DNA from: an uncultured Collinsella sp. | GTDB taxonomy: Bacteria; Actinomycetota; Coriobacteriia; Coriobacteriales; Coriobacteriaceae | Assembly (NCBI GenBank): GCA_900543505.1 | Contig: UQSB01000012.1 | Coordinates: forward strand, 1-49,711 | Direction of reading: 5' to 3' | Length of the DNA: 49,711 bases | Shown: piece by piece, positions 35,901 to 41,867 of the stretch | Layout: every line of letters starts with the position of its first letter | How positions within the stretch are numbered: position 1 is the first letter of the stretch | Made by a program: the position numbers and the translations under genes | Notes under the pieces: generated by a model | Told to the model about the DNA's origin: nothing | What the model saw: the letters and a program-made list of their open reading frames with translations, nothing else | The model's database searches: none

Positions 35901-37517
35901 TGCTCCATCGATGCCCAGCTCGACGGCATAACCATTTTTGTAGTTGCAATCGCTCGGGCGCATCTTGCCGGAGCAGGTGACCTTCAGTTGACATGAGCTG
36001 TTGGTGGCCTTTTCCACCGACCACACATGCTTGTGCGGCAGGCGCGAGGCGTACACATATCCGTCGTCCGTCTTTCCAATGCCGACACTTGGATCGTCCG
36101 TAGTAACGCGAGCGCGCAGGTCGGCCTCATCGATATCGCAAGTGCCAAGTTTCCACTGTGTGCCCTTATAAGCGCCCAGCTGATCGTCCTTGAGCGACAG
36201 CTGGACCTTGCCCGTGAAGGATTCTGCAATGTTCAATTTGCTGAGGTAATAAATCCCCGGCGTGTCGAGCGCGAGGCCTCGGGCGCCCTTATCACCGTTA
36301 GTAGTAATGGTCGTATTACCGGCGAGCGTCACCGTTCCGTGAGCATACACGGTGTTTCGACGTGTATTCGCATCTTTGTATTCACCTGTGCCCACGGCAT
36401 AGGTATCGGATATATACGTATTGTTAAGCGTACATGTCGAGCCTTTAGCAACTGCGATTGCACTCGTCATGACCATGTCCTGCGTATAGTTCGCCGCCGG
36501 AACCCGCGAGTCCGTCGACTGAACGATGCAGTTATTGAGCGTGACATCCGAATTGTTAACGACAATATTGCCCGCATGAGTGTGTTCGTTTGTATCCTCG
36601 ACCCCAAGGCTCTTACACCAGATCGACTCCTGCCTGTTGTTGTTAAACGTGCAGTTATTGAGCACGACACTGGGACGGAACCCACGGCCCACAACGCTCA
36701 ATGCGCCAGCGCAGTGGTCACGGTTGCCCTCGAACTTACAGTTGTTAAAGGTTACGTCCAGATTCTTCCCGCTGTTCTGCGAACCGCGGATGGTAACCGG
36801 AGCAGGAGAGGCGGTATATAGGTAAGTACTGTTCCCGTAGCTATGGTCATGTCCATAACTCGCCGTTCCCGTTCTGCAATCCCAATCAATTACAGAGACG
36901 TCCTCGAATACGGCCGATTCGCCCCCGTCCATCGTGCCGTATAGCGCGATAGCGCGTTTGGAACTTTTTCCTTTAATGGTTCGCAAGTCGATGCCGCTCA
37001 TCTTGAAGTTTAAGCTCCCACCGGCACGTCTCTTGTCGATAACAGAATCTGCGCCATACGTTTTATCCGGATTTGCATCGTCAGACAAGAAACTATGACC
37101 ATTGCAGTTAAACGTAGTTTCAAAGGAACCGTTGGTGCCGATAAATTCGATATAGCCGCCCTTGAGGACAAAGAGCTCGCCGGCCGTAGAACCTCTCTTG
37201 TCGACTATCTGGCCACCGTATTTAGGTTTGTTGGAAAAGTAAACACGCGTCGGATCGTCCTTGGTGCCGCCCTCGACCTCATAGTGGCCAAGGGTAATTT
37301 CACCGCCGATGACGTAGTCTTTTCCCGCCTCGAGCTTCACCGAGTAGGGATATAGGAGGCCATTAGGACTTCTCTGGGCCAGAATCGCGTTGCTTGGAAT
37401 ATCCGCCGTAGTCGCCGCCTCGGCCACCGCCGGCGTTGCCACGAGCGCGCAGGTCACGGTAGCGATACCCAGCAGACGCGTCAGCACGGCGCGCATCCCC
37501 ATCTTCTTCTCCCTCAT
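29901..37517 (-). CDS. Giant LPxTG-like sortase-anchored surface protein with repeated modules
   Basis: 2538 residues from the ATG at 37517, which has AAAGGGAG seven bases upstream. Signal peptide: about 1-34 (hydrophobic LLGIATVTCALVATPAVAEA). Residues of about 60-480 look like a right-handed beta-helix, with many short N/T-rich strands (VLNNCTFNNNRQESIW, VNNSDVTLNNCIVQ). Then three long modules and a partial fourth follow. Each module has a Cys/His ribbon (HWHVCTCG...H-F-W...C-x2-C), a GGYSGEYDG-type strand pair, an MBG-like domain (ASKTYGDPDPDF, ANYDITFEAGKFTI), and a KLKVTLPAEQAGYALTADAT section. The C-terminus has a Thr run, lysines, LPESG (29988-30002), a hydrophobic helix and KRRV: a sortase signal. 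It is probably an adhesin; ligand unknown. No sortase gene is nearby. The LytTR/GHKL pair is divergent. Confidence 0.9.
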   Translation of the reverse strand: MREKKMGMRAVLTRLLGIATVTCALVATPAVAEAATTADIPSNAILAQRSPNGLLYPYSVKLEAGKDYVIGGEITLGHYEVEGGTKDDPTRVYFSNKPKYGGQIVDKRGSTAGELFVLKGGYIEFIGTNGSFETTFNCNGHSFLSDDANPDKTYGADSVIDKRRAGGSLNFKMSGIDLRTIKGKSSKRAIALYGTMDGGESAVFEDVSVIDWDCRTGTASYGHDHSYGNSTYLYTASPAPVTIRGSQNSGKNLDVTFNNCKFEGNRDHCAGALSVVGRGFRPSVVLNNCTFNNNRQESIWCKSLGVEDTNEHTHAGNIVVNNSDVTLNNCIVQSTDSRVPAANYTQDMVMTSAIAVAKGSTCTLNNTYISDTYAVGTGEYKDANTRRNTVYAHGTVTLAGNTTITTNGDKGARGLALDTPGIYYLSKLNIAESFTGKVQLSLKDDQLGAYKGTQWKLGTCDIDEADLRARVTTDDPSVGIGKTDDGYVYASRLPHKHVWSVEKATNSSCQLKVTCSGKMRPSDCNYKNGYAVELGIDGATSDKGKLGVTYSGGEVAPTLTMSNKDGYARDDIVSTGGVHISGSRYYKLSKWGDDAGEPLEYVPTDAGIYRIESTVKVKGQEGDLTLTREFQIKPLELSKVSGLTFEFNDGGEDAKINGETVRAYPWTGKTIAPSFSVKVYNYDTQSWSYFVKGDDYEIDNDPSYSTVSAIGPPSSNSYYPYYQVYIKGKGNYTGSRYACWTITGTQFEDVMAEGFEGPYDGQAHGVNISVSNAPADMKIEYSVDESDEWTTEVPSYTDVQRTRRGEVRSVTVDYRITAKDYVTKSGSVEIKITPASQPVPWRYIASEGTGVKVKDESAHLLGDGSLSNLNETYEWRKFGDTYWESIRAGKTSIESLAAGKYEVRFKKDNNHYASGANVFEIAEGPCASADGTWYKTKGSSGAHWQVCRCGKKLNEDTHVFSWEEVKAPTTEKPGLKRYQCSTCGYVLREEEIPPACIGGYVGVYDGKEHAVSVDLKAGATAQFSIDGGKTWKTDAPAIKNVGKTTVDYKVTTPGASDIKGQVTLEVMPCPITVAPAPASKTYGDPDPDFTYEVTAGSLMEGDTLSGITYKRDEGENVLTGYKTYKVTASQEEGANANYDITFEAGKFTITRRTIDVTWNVGQYVYNGQEQGPTAEITNLVNNDDVSLKVTDAAKVDAGTYTARVTGLVGEDKVLSNYRKPSGIECTYAIAKAKRDSAPNVKATAETVSGKHDGKIEGVDTSMMLGKPSKQMMFIKASDLVDGDKLENLAPGSYRLCYGATTNYNASKTVTVTVDAGRKLKVTLPAEQAGYALTADATELDWHGSATLKFTVADDYYATKDFSVKANGETIKPSEQGVYQLSKVEKDTVITVEGIAKHEPDGTGWKSDGSSHWHVCTCGERIDVAEHSFEWIIDEKPTVEKPGSKHLHCTVCDYNSSDKVVIPAASVAGYSGEYDGKVHTADVSALPEGTAVTYSIDDGVNWSASAPEIKDVGTLPFKYSAIVDGAAIEGEAKLVVTPRKVTVTASDASKTYGNDDPELGWKVTEGELVEGESLQDITVSREAGETVRKGGYVVTASQSEGANPNYDITFVDGKFIINKRELTVTWDATTEFTYDGEKHCPEAELGNVIGDDDVSAYVDGAAVKAGAYTAKIIELTGADKGNYKLPATGLTREFSIKKAPKGAPVVQGVAETVSAKADGKITGVNAAMEWRAKDSGEYQAVSEGATELSGLAAGTYEVRYRADDDHEASAATKVTVATGRKLAVALPAEQVGYKLTADATELDWHGSATLTISIEDGYFADSLTYAVKVNGSAVTLNERGEFTVQDVEGDVRVTVEGVRKHEAVSDTWISDDNTHWHECTCSGKIDEAEHTFTWVVDTPPTATEKGFGHRQCVVCGYALAPEEIPAAAISGYSGEYDGAYHTVNASALPEGATAEYSTDDGKTWSTSAPEIKDAGALDVAYKVMIGGATVEGKVTLEVTPRAITVTAQDASKIYGEKDPVFEWSITSGELVGDDTLELEIEREDCDDVREGGYALRLTQLEGTSPNYSVTFVDGTFIINQRPLTVTWGTTEFVYDGKEHCPVAELGNVIGKDDLGALVDGSQTEVGASYTATLAELTGKAAGNYTLPADGLTCEFSIKNAAQDAPVVQAEAETVSGKKDGKITGVDGTMEWRARGAAEYQAVGKDVTELKDLAAGVYEVRYQAKANYDASAVTEVTVKAGRKLVVTLPGNQVGYTLTSTATELDWHGSAKLAISIDGAYFTGKNYAVSVNGKAVKLADDGTYELKDVEGDVNVTVEGVLKHEPDGSGWAHDAKNHWHICRCGEVLDKAEHTFEWVVDKPATTEAKGERHQECTACGEKGATEGIAILAPTIIEGAGQAITVDTAKDLSFRSNAPIKYFQKVLVDDKEVDAENYALTEGSTIVTLKTSFVKTLGVGEHKLSVVSTTGTAETTFTIAEAAKPAPGQTTTTTTTTTTTSKPKKKAGKETLPESGDSAYVMAGAVFAAGMAALLLAWTMKRRV

Positions 37518-37758
37518 CGTGCAGCTCCCTTTATCCCTATGCTTCGCGATGTCTGGCATCGTTTGGCGCTGGCGGCTGGCGTGTTCCCCGGCCAGCCACC
37601 AGCATGTATTGACATGTTTATCCACGGATTATTTTGCTGCTGCACTTTCTAACGCCCTGCCGCTTGGCGCGAGTTGCACGCCGTGGGGCGCAAACGGTGC
37701 GCACCCCCGCGAGCGGTACGCGCCCAATGTGGCAAAATCGAATTACTAAGGGGGCCGA

Positions 37759-38481
37759 ATGCTCAAGATTATTGCCTGCGACGATGACGTCGCTTTTCTA
37801 GATAGACTGCACCGAATGATCAACCGTTGGTCGACCGAGACGGGCACGGCGGTCGATGTTGCGCTCGTTACGCGCGGCGAGGACCTGCTGGCGCGCCACG
37901 CCGCGTCGCGCGCCGACATCATCCTGCTCGACATGATCATGCCGCTCGTCAACGGCATGGACACCGCGCGCGAATTGCGCCAGGCCGACACCGCCGTGCG
38001 TCTGGTGTTTCTCACCTCATCGCCCGAGTTTGCACTGGAGTCCTACGAGGTCCGCGCCTTCGACTATCTGCTCAAGCCCGTGACTTACGAACGCCTGGCG
38101 CAGTTACTCGACGAGCTTTCGAGCATGCGCCCGGCGGCAACCGACGAGCTCGTGATCAAAACGTCCTTTGGCTACCACGCCCTGCACCTGTCCGACATCG
38201 AATATGCCGAGGCGCGCAACAAGCACGTGGTCTTCCACCTGCGCGACGGACGCGATATCGAGGCACTCGAGTCGTTCCGCAGCGTCGAGGACCGTTTGGC
38301 GCAAAATGCCACCTTCTTTAAATGCCACCGTAGCTACCAGGTCAACTTGCGCAACATCGACCACTTCGATCGCACGGACATCGTCATGCGCTCCGGCGCG
38401 TGCATTCCGCTGTCGCGCAGCAGCAAGCAGGGGTTCCAAGACGCCTACTTTGCGGTGCGCTTTGAGGGCGGGAGGCGCTGA
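37759..38481 (+). CDS. LytTR family response regulator
   Basis: 240 residues, AgrA/ComE-like. Receiver domain about 1-120: acidic pocket D8-D10, phospho-acceptor D58 in IILLDMIMP, and the conserved lysine in FDYLLKPVTYERL. LytTR DNA-binding domain about 135-235 (HALHLSDIEYAEARNKHVVF, FFKCHRSYQVNLRNID). GGGGG lies upstream of the ATG. Its stop overlaps the kinase ATG (TGATG), so both are made together. Divergent from the giant surface-protein gene, which may be a target. No Agr-type peptide or AgrB gene is visible beside it. Confidence 0.94.
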   Translation: MLKIIACDDDVAFLDRLHRMINRWSTETGTAVDVALVTRGEDLLARHAASRADIILLDMIMPLVNGMDTARELRQADTAVRLVFLTSSPEFALESYEVRAFDYLLKPVTYERLAQLLDELSSMRPAATDELVIKTSFGYHALHLSDIEYAEARNKHVVFHLRDGRDIEALESFRSVEDRLAQNATFFKCHRSYQVNLRNIDHFDRTDIVMRSGACIPLSRSSKQGFQDAYFAVRFEGGRR

Positions 38482-39758
38482 TGATCTCCTCGGTCGAAAT
38501 GGTCCTTTGGGCAATCCACCACGCCACAACGCTACTCTTTGGCGTCTTTGCCTCGGCGGCGCTGTGCGGTATCGAAATCAATCGACGCCATGCACTCGAA
38601 TTGGTGGGGGTCGGAGCCGCAACCGGCGCTGCCTTTTCGATCGCCAATGTCGTTGGCGGCGAACTATTTGCCCGCCAGGCTTATCCGCTTGTCGTGCACC
38701 TGCCGCTTATCGTCTACCTGTGTGCGCGCTATCGTCTGAGCCCGCTGCTCGTTATGTTGGGAGTCACCAGTGCCTACCTGAGCTGCCAATTCAGCAACTG
38801 GATGGGCATCGCCGCGCTCGCCGCCACTGACTCGCAAATCGCGTACTACGTGGCGCGCATTATCACCACGGTCGCCGTCTTTGCGATCCTGCTGCATTGG
38901 GCCCGTGACATTGGACCCCGTCTGGCGGTCAAAAGCCCTACGGAGCTCGAGATTCTGCTCATCCTGCCGCTCGTCTATTACGTCTTTGACTATGCCACCA
39001 ACGTCTACACCACGCTGTTCCATTCGGGCTCGGTGGTAACGGTTGAGTTTTTGGCCTTTGCGCTCTGCGCGTTCTACCTTATGTTCCTCGCCGTCTACCT
39101 GCGTGAATACGAAGAAAAAGAGGCTGCCGAGCGTGAACGCTGGATGCTCGAGACACGCGATAGCTCGGCCATGAAGGAACTCGATGCATGGCGCCAGTCC
39201 GGACGCGAGCTGTCGATTCTGCGCCACGACATGCGGCACTTCTTGCGCGGTCTGGCCGTCTTGATCGAAGAAGGCCGCACCGACGAGGCACTCGATCGCA
39301 TCGATACGCTATGCGAGGCCAACGACCGCACCGCCGTGCGCCGCTACAGCGCCAACGAGACCGTCAACATCGCGCTTTCGTCGTTTGGCTCGGACATCAG
39401 CAAGCGCGGCATTTCCGCCGACTTGCGCGCCGCCGTGCCCCAGAGCGTGCATGTGGCCGATGTCGACCTGTTCAGCGTGCTTTCGAATGCCCTGGAAAAC
39501 GCCATTGCCGCGGCGAGCACCGCCCCCGAGGGCAAGCGCTTTGTCGATCTTGATCTGCGGTTTGAGGACGGGCAGCTGCTGCTTTCGGTTTCCAACACAT
39601 TTGGACGGGCGCCGCACATGGTCGACGGCATGCCCGTGGCTCAGCACGCCGGTCACGGCTTTGGCACCAAGAGCATTAAGCTTGCCGTCGAACGCATGAA
39701 CGGCAACTGCCAGTTCCGCATTAACGGCGATCGGTTTGAGCTGCGCGCTGTGATGTAA
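38481..39758 (+). CDS. GHKL sensor histidine kinase (AgrC-like)
   Basis: 425 residues. Six or so membrane helices fill residues 5-207, as in peptide-sensing kinases of the AgrC/ComD type. A short coiled linker (210-245) leads to the phospho-histidine H249 in SILRHDMRHFLRG. The GHKL ATPase domain follows, with the N-box SNALENAIAAAS (about 339-350) and the G-box HGFGTKSIKLAVERMNG. It phosphorylates the LytTR regulator encoded just upstream, with which it overlaps by one base. The signal is unknown. Confidence 0.93.
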   Translation: MISSVEMVLWAIHHATTLLFGVFASAALCGIEINRRHALELVGVGAATGAAFSIANVVGGELFARQAYPLVVHLPLIVYLCARYRLSPLLVMLGVTSAYLSCQFSNWMGIAALAATDSQIAYYVARIITTVAVFAILLHWARDIGPRLAVKSPTELEILLILPLVYYVFDYATNVYTTLFHSGSVVTVEFLAFALCAFYLMFLAVYLREYEEKEAAERERWMLETRDSSAMKELDAWRQSGRELSILRHDMRHFLRGLAVLIEEGRTDEALDRIDTLCEANDRTAVRRYSANETVNIALSSFGSDISKRGISADLRAAVPQSVHVADVDLFSVLSNALENAIAAASTAPEGKRFVDLDLRFEDGQLLLSVSNTFGRAPHMVDGMPVAQHAGHGFGTKSIKLAVERMNGNCQFRINGDRFELRAVM

Positions 39759-39832
39759 GGGCGCGGGCGCGACGGATTTGCGTTCCGCGGGTACGGCTCG
39801 CCCGCTCGGGGTCGTTTGTCGACGCGGGCTCG

Positions 39833-40408
39833 CTACAGCGGAGCGGCCGCCGGAGTCAGCTGCTTGATGTAGGCCCACATGCGCTGCTTAGCGGCCTTGT
39901 CGGTGAGTGCCGCCTCAAAACCGTCGAGCGCGAGCACGCGGCGACCCTGCACATGGGCGACCAAGCCGGGCTTGAGCATGGCGGTGTCGAAGTCATCGAT
40001 CGCCACGAGCATATCGGCGTAGGTCTCGCGCATGGCGTCAGCCGCGTTGTTGTCGAGCAGTAGCACCGCCTCGGGGTCCAAAGCCTCAAGCGCCTCACGG
40101 AACAGCTCGCACGGCAGCGTCTCGCCCACCGCGACCGCTCCGTCACCCACGCCGGCGACGCTTGCCAGCACGCAAAAATCCTCGGGCGCGTAGCCGATGG
40201 CCCCAAGCGCCTTGCGCAACGCCGCGCCATCCGGGCCGGCGGCAAGCTCGCCACCCGAACGCTCGGCCTCGTCCAAATCGCCTTTGACCAGCACGATCGG
40301 CGAGCACGCGTTGCCCGCGATACGCACGCCACGGACCGCAAGCGATGTGAGCTCCTGCTCGGCCGCCTGGGCGATGGCTTCTTTTTTCTGGCTTTGTGAC
40401 GTGGACAT
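39833..40408 (-). CDS. Uracil-DNA-glycosylase-fold-like protein, probably not a canonical UDG
   Basis: 191 residues from the ATG at 40408 with GGAGA close upstream. The layout recalls family 4/5 UDG proteins: a strand SPIVLVKGDLDEAE in place of the usual VGEAPG loop; GELAAGPDGAALRKALGAIGY, like the G-PFVGPAG-LLD helix; DPEAVLLLDNNAA, like PK-ivaLG--A; and a final helix DKAAKQRMWAYIKQL. Two cysteines are present (C46, C93 approximately) but no four-cysteine Fe-S set, and the catalytic motif is altered. So it is either a divergent, inactive relative or an unrelated protein of similar shape. It lies alone between the convergent kinase gene and the divergent thioredoxin gene. Confidence 0.4.
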   Translation of the reverse strand: MSTSQSQKKEAIAQAAEQELTSLAVRGVRIAGNACSPIVLVKGDLDEAERSGGELAAGPDGAALRKALGAIGYAPEDFCVLASVAGVGDGAVAVGETLPCELFREALEALDPEAVLLLDNNAADAMRETYADMLVAIDDFDTAMLKPGLVAHVQGRRVLALDGFEAALTDKAAKQRMWAYIKQLTPAAAPL

Positions 40409-40544
40409 GCGCTCTCCAATCGTTTGCGTGCCCACCATTATATAAAAGAGCTGCCCGCGAGTGGTTGCTTTGCGGGCGGCTGGGTATAAGCACGGTCGTA
40501 CTGAGTTTTACGCGGCCAAGCCGCGTCGCATTATGGAGGTCACC

Positions 40545-40865
40545 ATGGCTGACATTAAGCAGATTACCCCCGAGAATTTCGATTCCGTCGTTAACGACAG
40601 CCTGCCCGTGCTGGTCGATTTTTGGGCACCGTGGTGCGGGCCCTGTCGATCCCTCTCGCCCATCGTTGACGAGGTTGCCGATGAGCTGGCGGGCAAGCTT
40701 GCCGTTGCCAAATGCAACGTCGACGACAACCAGGACCTGGCCATGAAGTATGGCGTCATGAGCATCCCCACGCTGATTGTGTTTAAGAACGGCGAAGAGA
40801 TTGACCGCTCGGTTGGCGCTCTGCCCAAGGCGAGGCTGCAGGCGCTGCTGGAGAAGCATCTGTAA
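40545..40865 (+). CDS. trxA: Thioredoxin
   Basis: 106 residues, the standard thioredoxin length. The active site is W30-C31-G-P-C34, and the cis-proline is in MSIPTLIVFKNGE. It reduces protein disulfides in the cytoplasm. The start at 40545 has TGGAGG five bases upstream; earlier in-frame ATGs do not. Single gene with its own terminator. No thioredoxin reductase gene is adjacent. Confidence 0.97.
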   Translation: MADIKQITPENFDSVVNDSLPVLVDFWAPWCGPCRSLSPIVDEVADELAGKLAVAKCNVDDNQDLAMKYGVMSIPTLIVFKNGEEIDRSVGALPKARLQALLEKHL

Positions 40866-40976
40866 TACGCTTGTTACTTACCCGCCGTCCATGAGCGCTT
40901 TTGCACCGCTCGCCGGACTTCTGGATGCACCGAGTGCAACCACGGATAGTATGGTAGTCACAAACAGCCCCCAGTG

Positions 40977-41014
40977 AACGGGTGCGGGTCGCACAGACTC
41001 GTACCCGTTTTCTT
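40977..41014 (+). terminator. Thioredoxin terminator
   Basis: AACGGGTGCGGGTC (40977-40990) pairs with GACTCGTACCCGTT (40996-41009) with two mismatches, then TTCTTATG. Confidence 0.7.
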
Positions 41015-41086
41015 ATGCGGCTGCGCGCAAAGCGGGCGTAGTAAAATCTGAACCACTGAACTGCCCCATACAAAAGGAGATTTCCC

Positions 41087-41335
41087 ATGCATGATGTTGG
41101 AATGAACATGAGCCAGCTTGCCATGAGCGTCAAACAGGTCGACGACACCATCGAGCTCGCTCACGAATGGAGCCATCAGTTGCTACATGCGACCGAGAAT
41201 TTTGACATGGAGCGCATCGGCGCCAAGCTCGAGGCCGCCATGGCCGCGCTGCACGAGGCGCATGACGCGCTCGAGGGCTACGAGGAAGCCATCGAGGCCG
41301 ACCACAACTCCGTCGGCTCCGTGAAGCTGGTGTAA
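41087..41335 (+). CDS. Small helical protein upstream of nikR
   Basis: 82 residues, not recognised. Almost entirely helical by pattern, with heptad-like spacing (MERIGAKLEAAMAALHEAHD), several histidines (H26, H30, H33) and many acidic residues. AAAGGAGA lies six bases before the ATG. It ends 1 bp before the nikR GTG, so the two are coupled; a role in nickel handling is possible but rests only on this linkage. It starts the nikR-hypF-C-D-E gene run. Confidence 0.65.
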   Translation: MHDVGMNMSQLAMSVKQVDDTIELAHEWSHQLLHATENFDMERIGAKLEAAMAALHEAHDALEGYEEAIEADHNSVGSVKLV

Positions 41336-41336
41336 G

Positions 41337-41825
41337 GTGGCCGAGCACGAGCATCCGCACGGGGCGGACGGTGACGCGGGCTGCCACTGTAGTGGCTCCG
41401 GTTCCGAGCTGGTCCGTTTTTCGGTTACCGCACCCGACGACCTGCTGCGCCGTTTTGACGAGCAGATCGCGCGCCGCGGCGACGTGGCCAACCGCTCCGA
41501 GGCCGTGCGCGACCTGATTCGCGCCTCGATTGCCAAGGAGCAGATGCGCACGCCCGATGAGCATGTTATCGGGTCGCTCACCATGATTTACGACCACCAT
41601 ACCGGCGACCTGACGCGCCGTCTGGACGAAGTGCAGCACGACTACACCGACGAGATCGTATCGACCATGCACGTGCATCTGGATCACCACAACTGCTTGG
41701 AGATTCTGGCGCTCAAGGGTCGCGGCGAGCGCGTCTACGAACTAGCCGACCGCCTGCTGGGCCTGCGCGGCGTTAAGCACGGCGAGCTCACGTGCGCCGC
41801 CACCAAGCAGAGCCTGGGACTGTAG
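41337..41825 (+). CDS. nikR: Nickel-responsive regulator NikR
   Basis: 162 residues. An N-terminal ribbon-helix-helix (about 24-68: VRFSVTAPDDLLRRFDEQI, NRSEAVRDLIR) precedes the ACT-like metal domain. The four nickel ligands known from E. coli (H76, H87, H89, C95) line up with H101, H112, H114 and C120 in MHVHLDHHNC. A His/Cys-rich leader (EHEHPHGADGDAGCHCSG) is an extra not found in E. coli NikR and might bind metal. The GTG start is one base past the previous stop. With Ni bound it would repress nickel uptake and perhaps hyp genes; no nik transporter is in the window. Confidence 0.95.
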   Translation: MAEHEHPHGADGDAGCHCSGSGSELVRFSVTAPDDLLRRFDEQIARRGDVANRSEAVRDLIRASIAKEQMRTPDEHVIGSLTMIYDHHTGDLTRRLDEVQHDYTDEIVSTMHVHLDHHNCLEILALKGRGERVYELADRLLGLRGVKHGELTCAATKQSLGL

Positions 41826-41867
41826 CGCACCTGTCCCTATTTGGTCGGTTTTGATGAGGGGTGTCGC

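Noticed and set aside
37518..37758. An AgrD-like peptide gene between the surface protein and the response regulator.
   Set aside because: No short frame with a ribosome site and a cysteine-containing peptide plus amphipathic leader was found on either strand.
39759..39832. A terminator between the kinase gene and the UDG-like gene.
   Set aside because: GC-rich with several short complementary pieces, but no clear single stem or T-tract.
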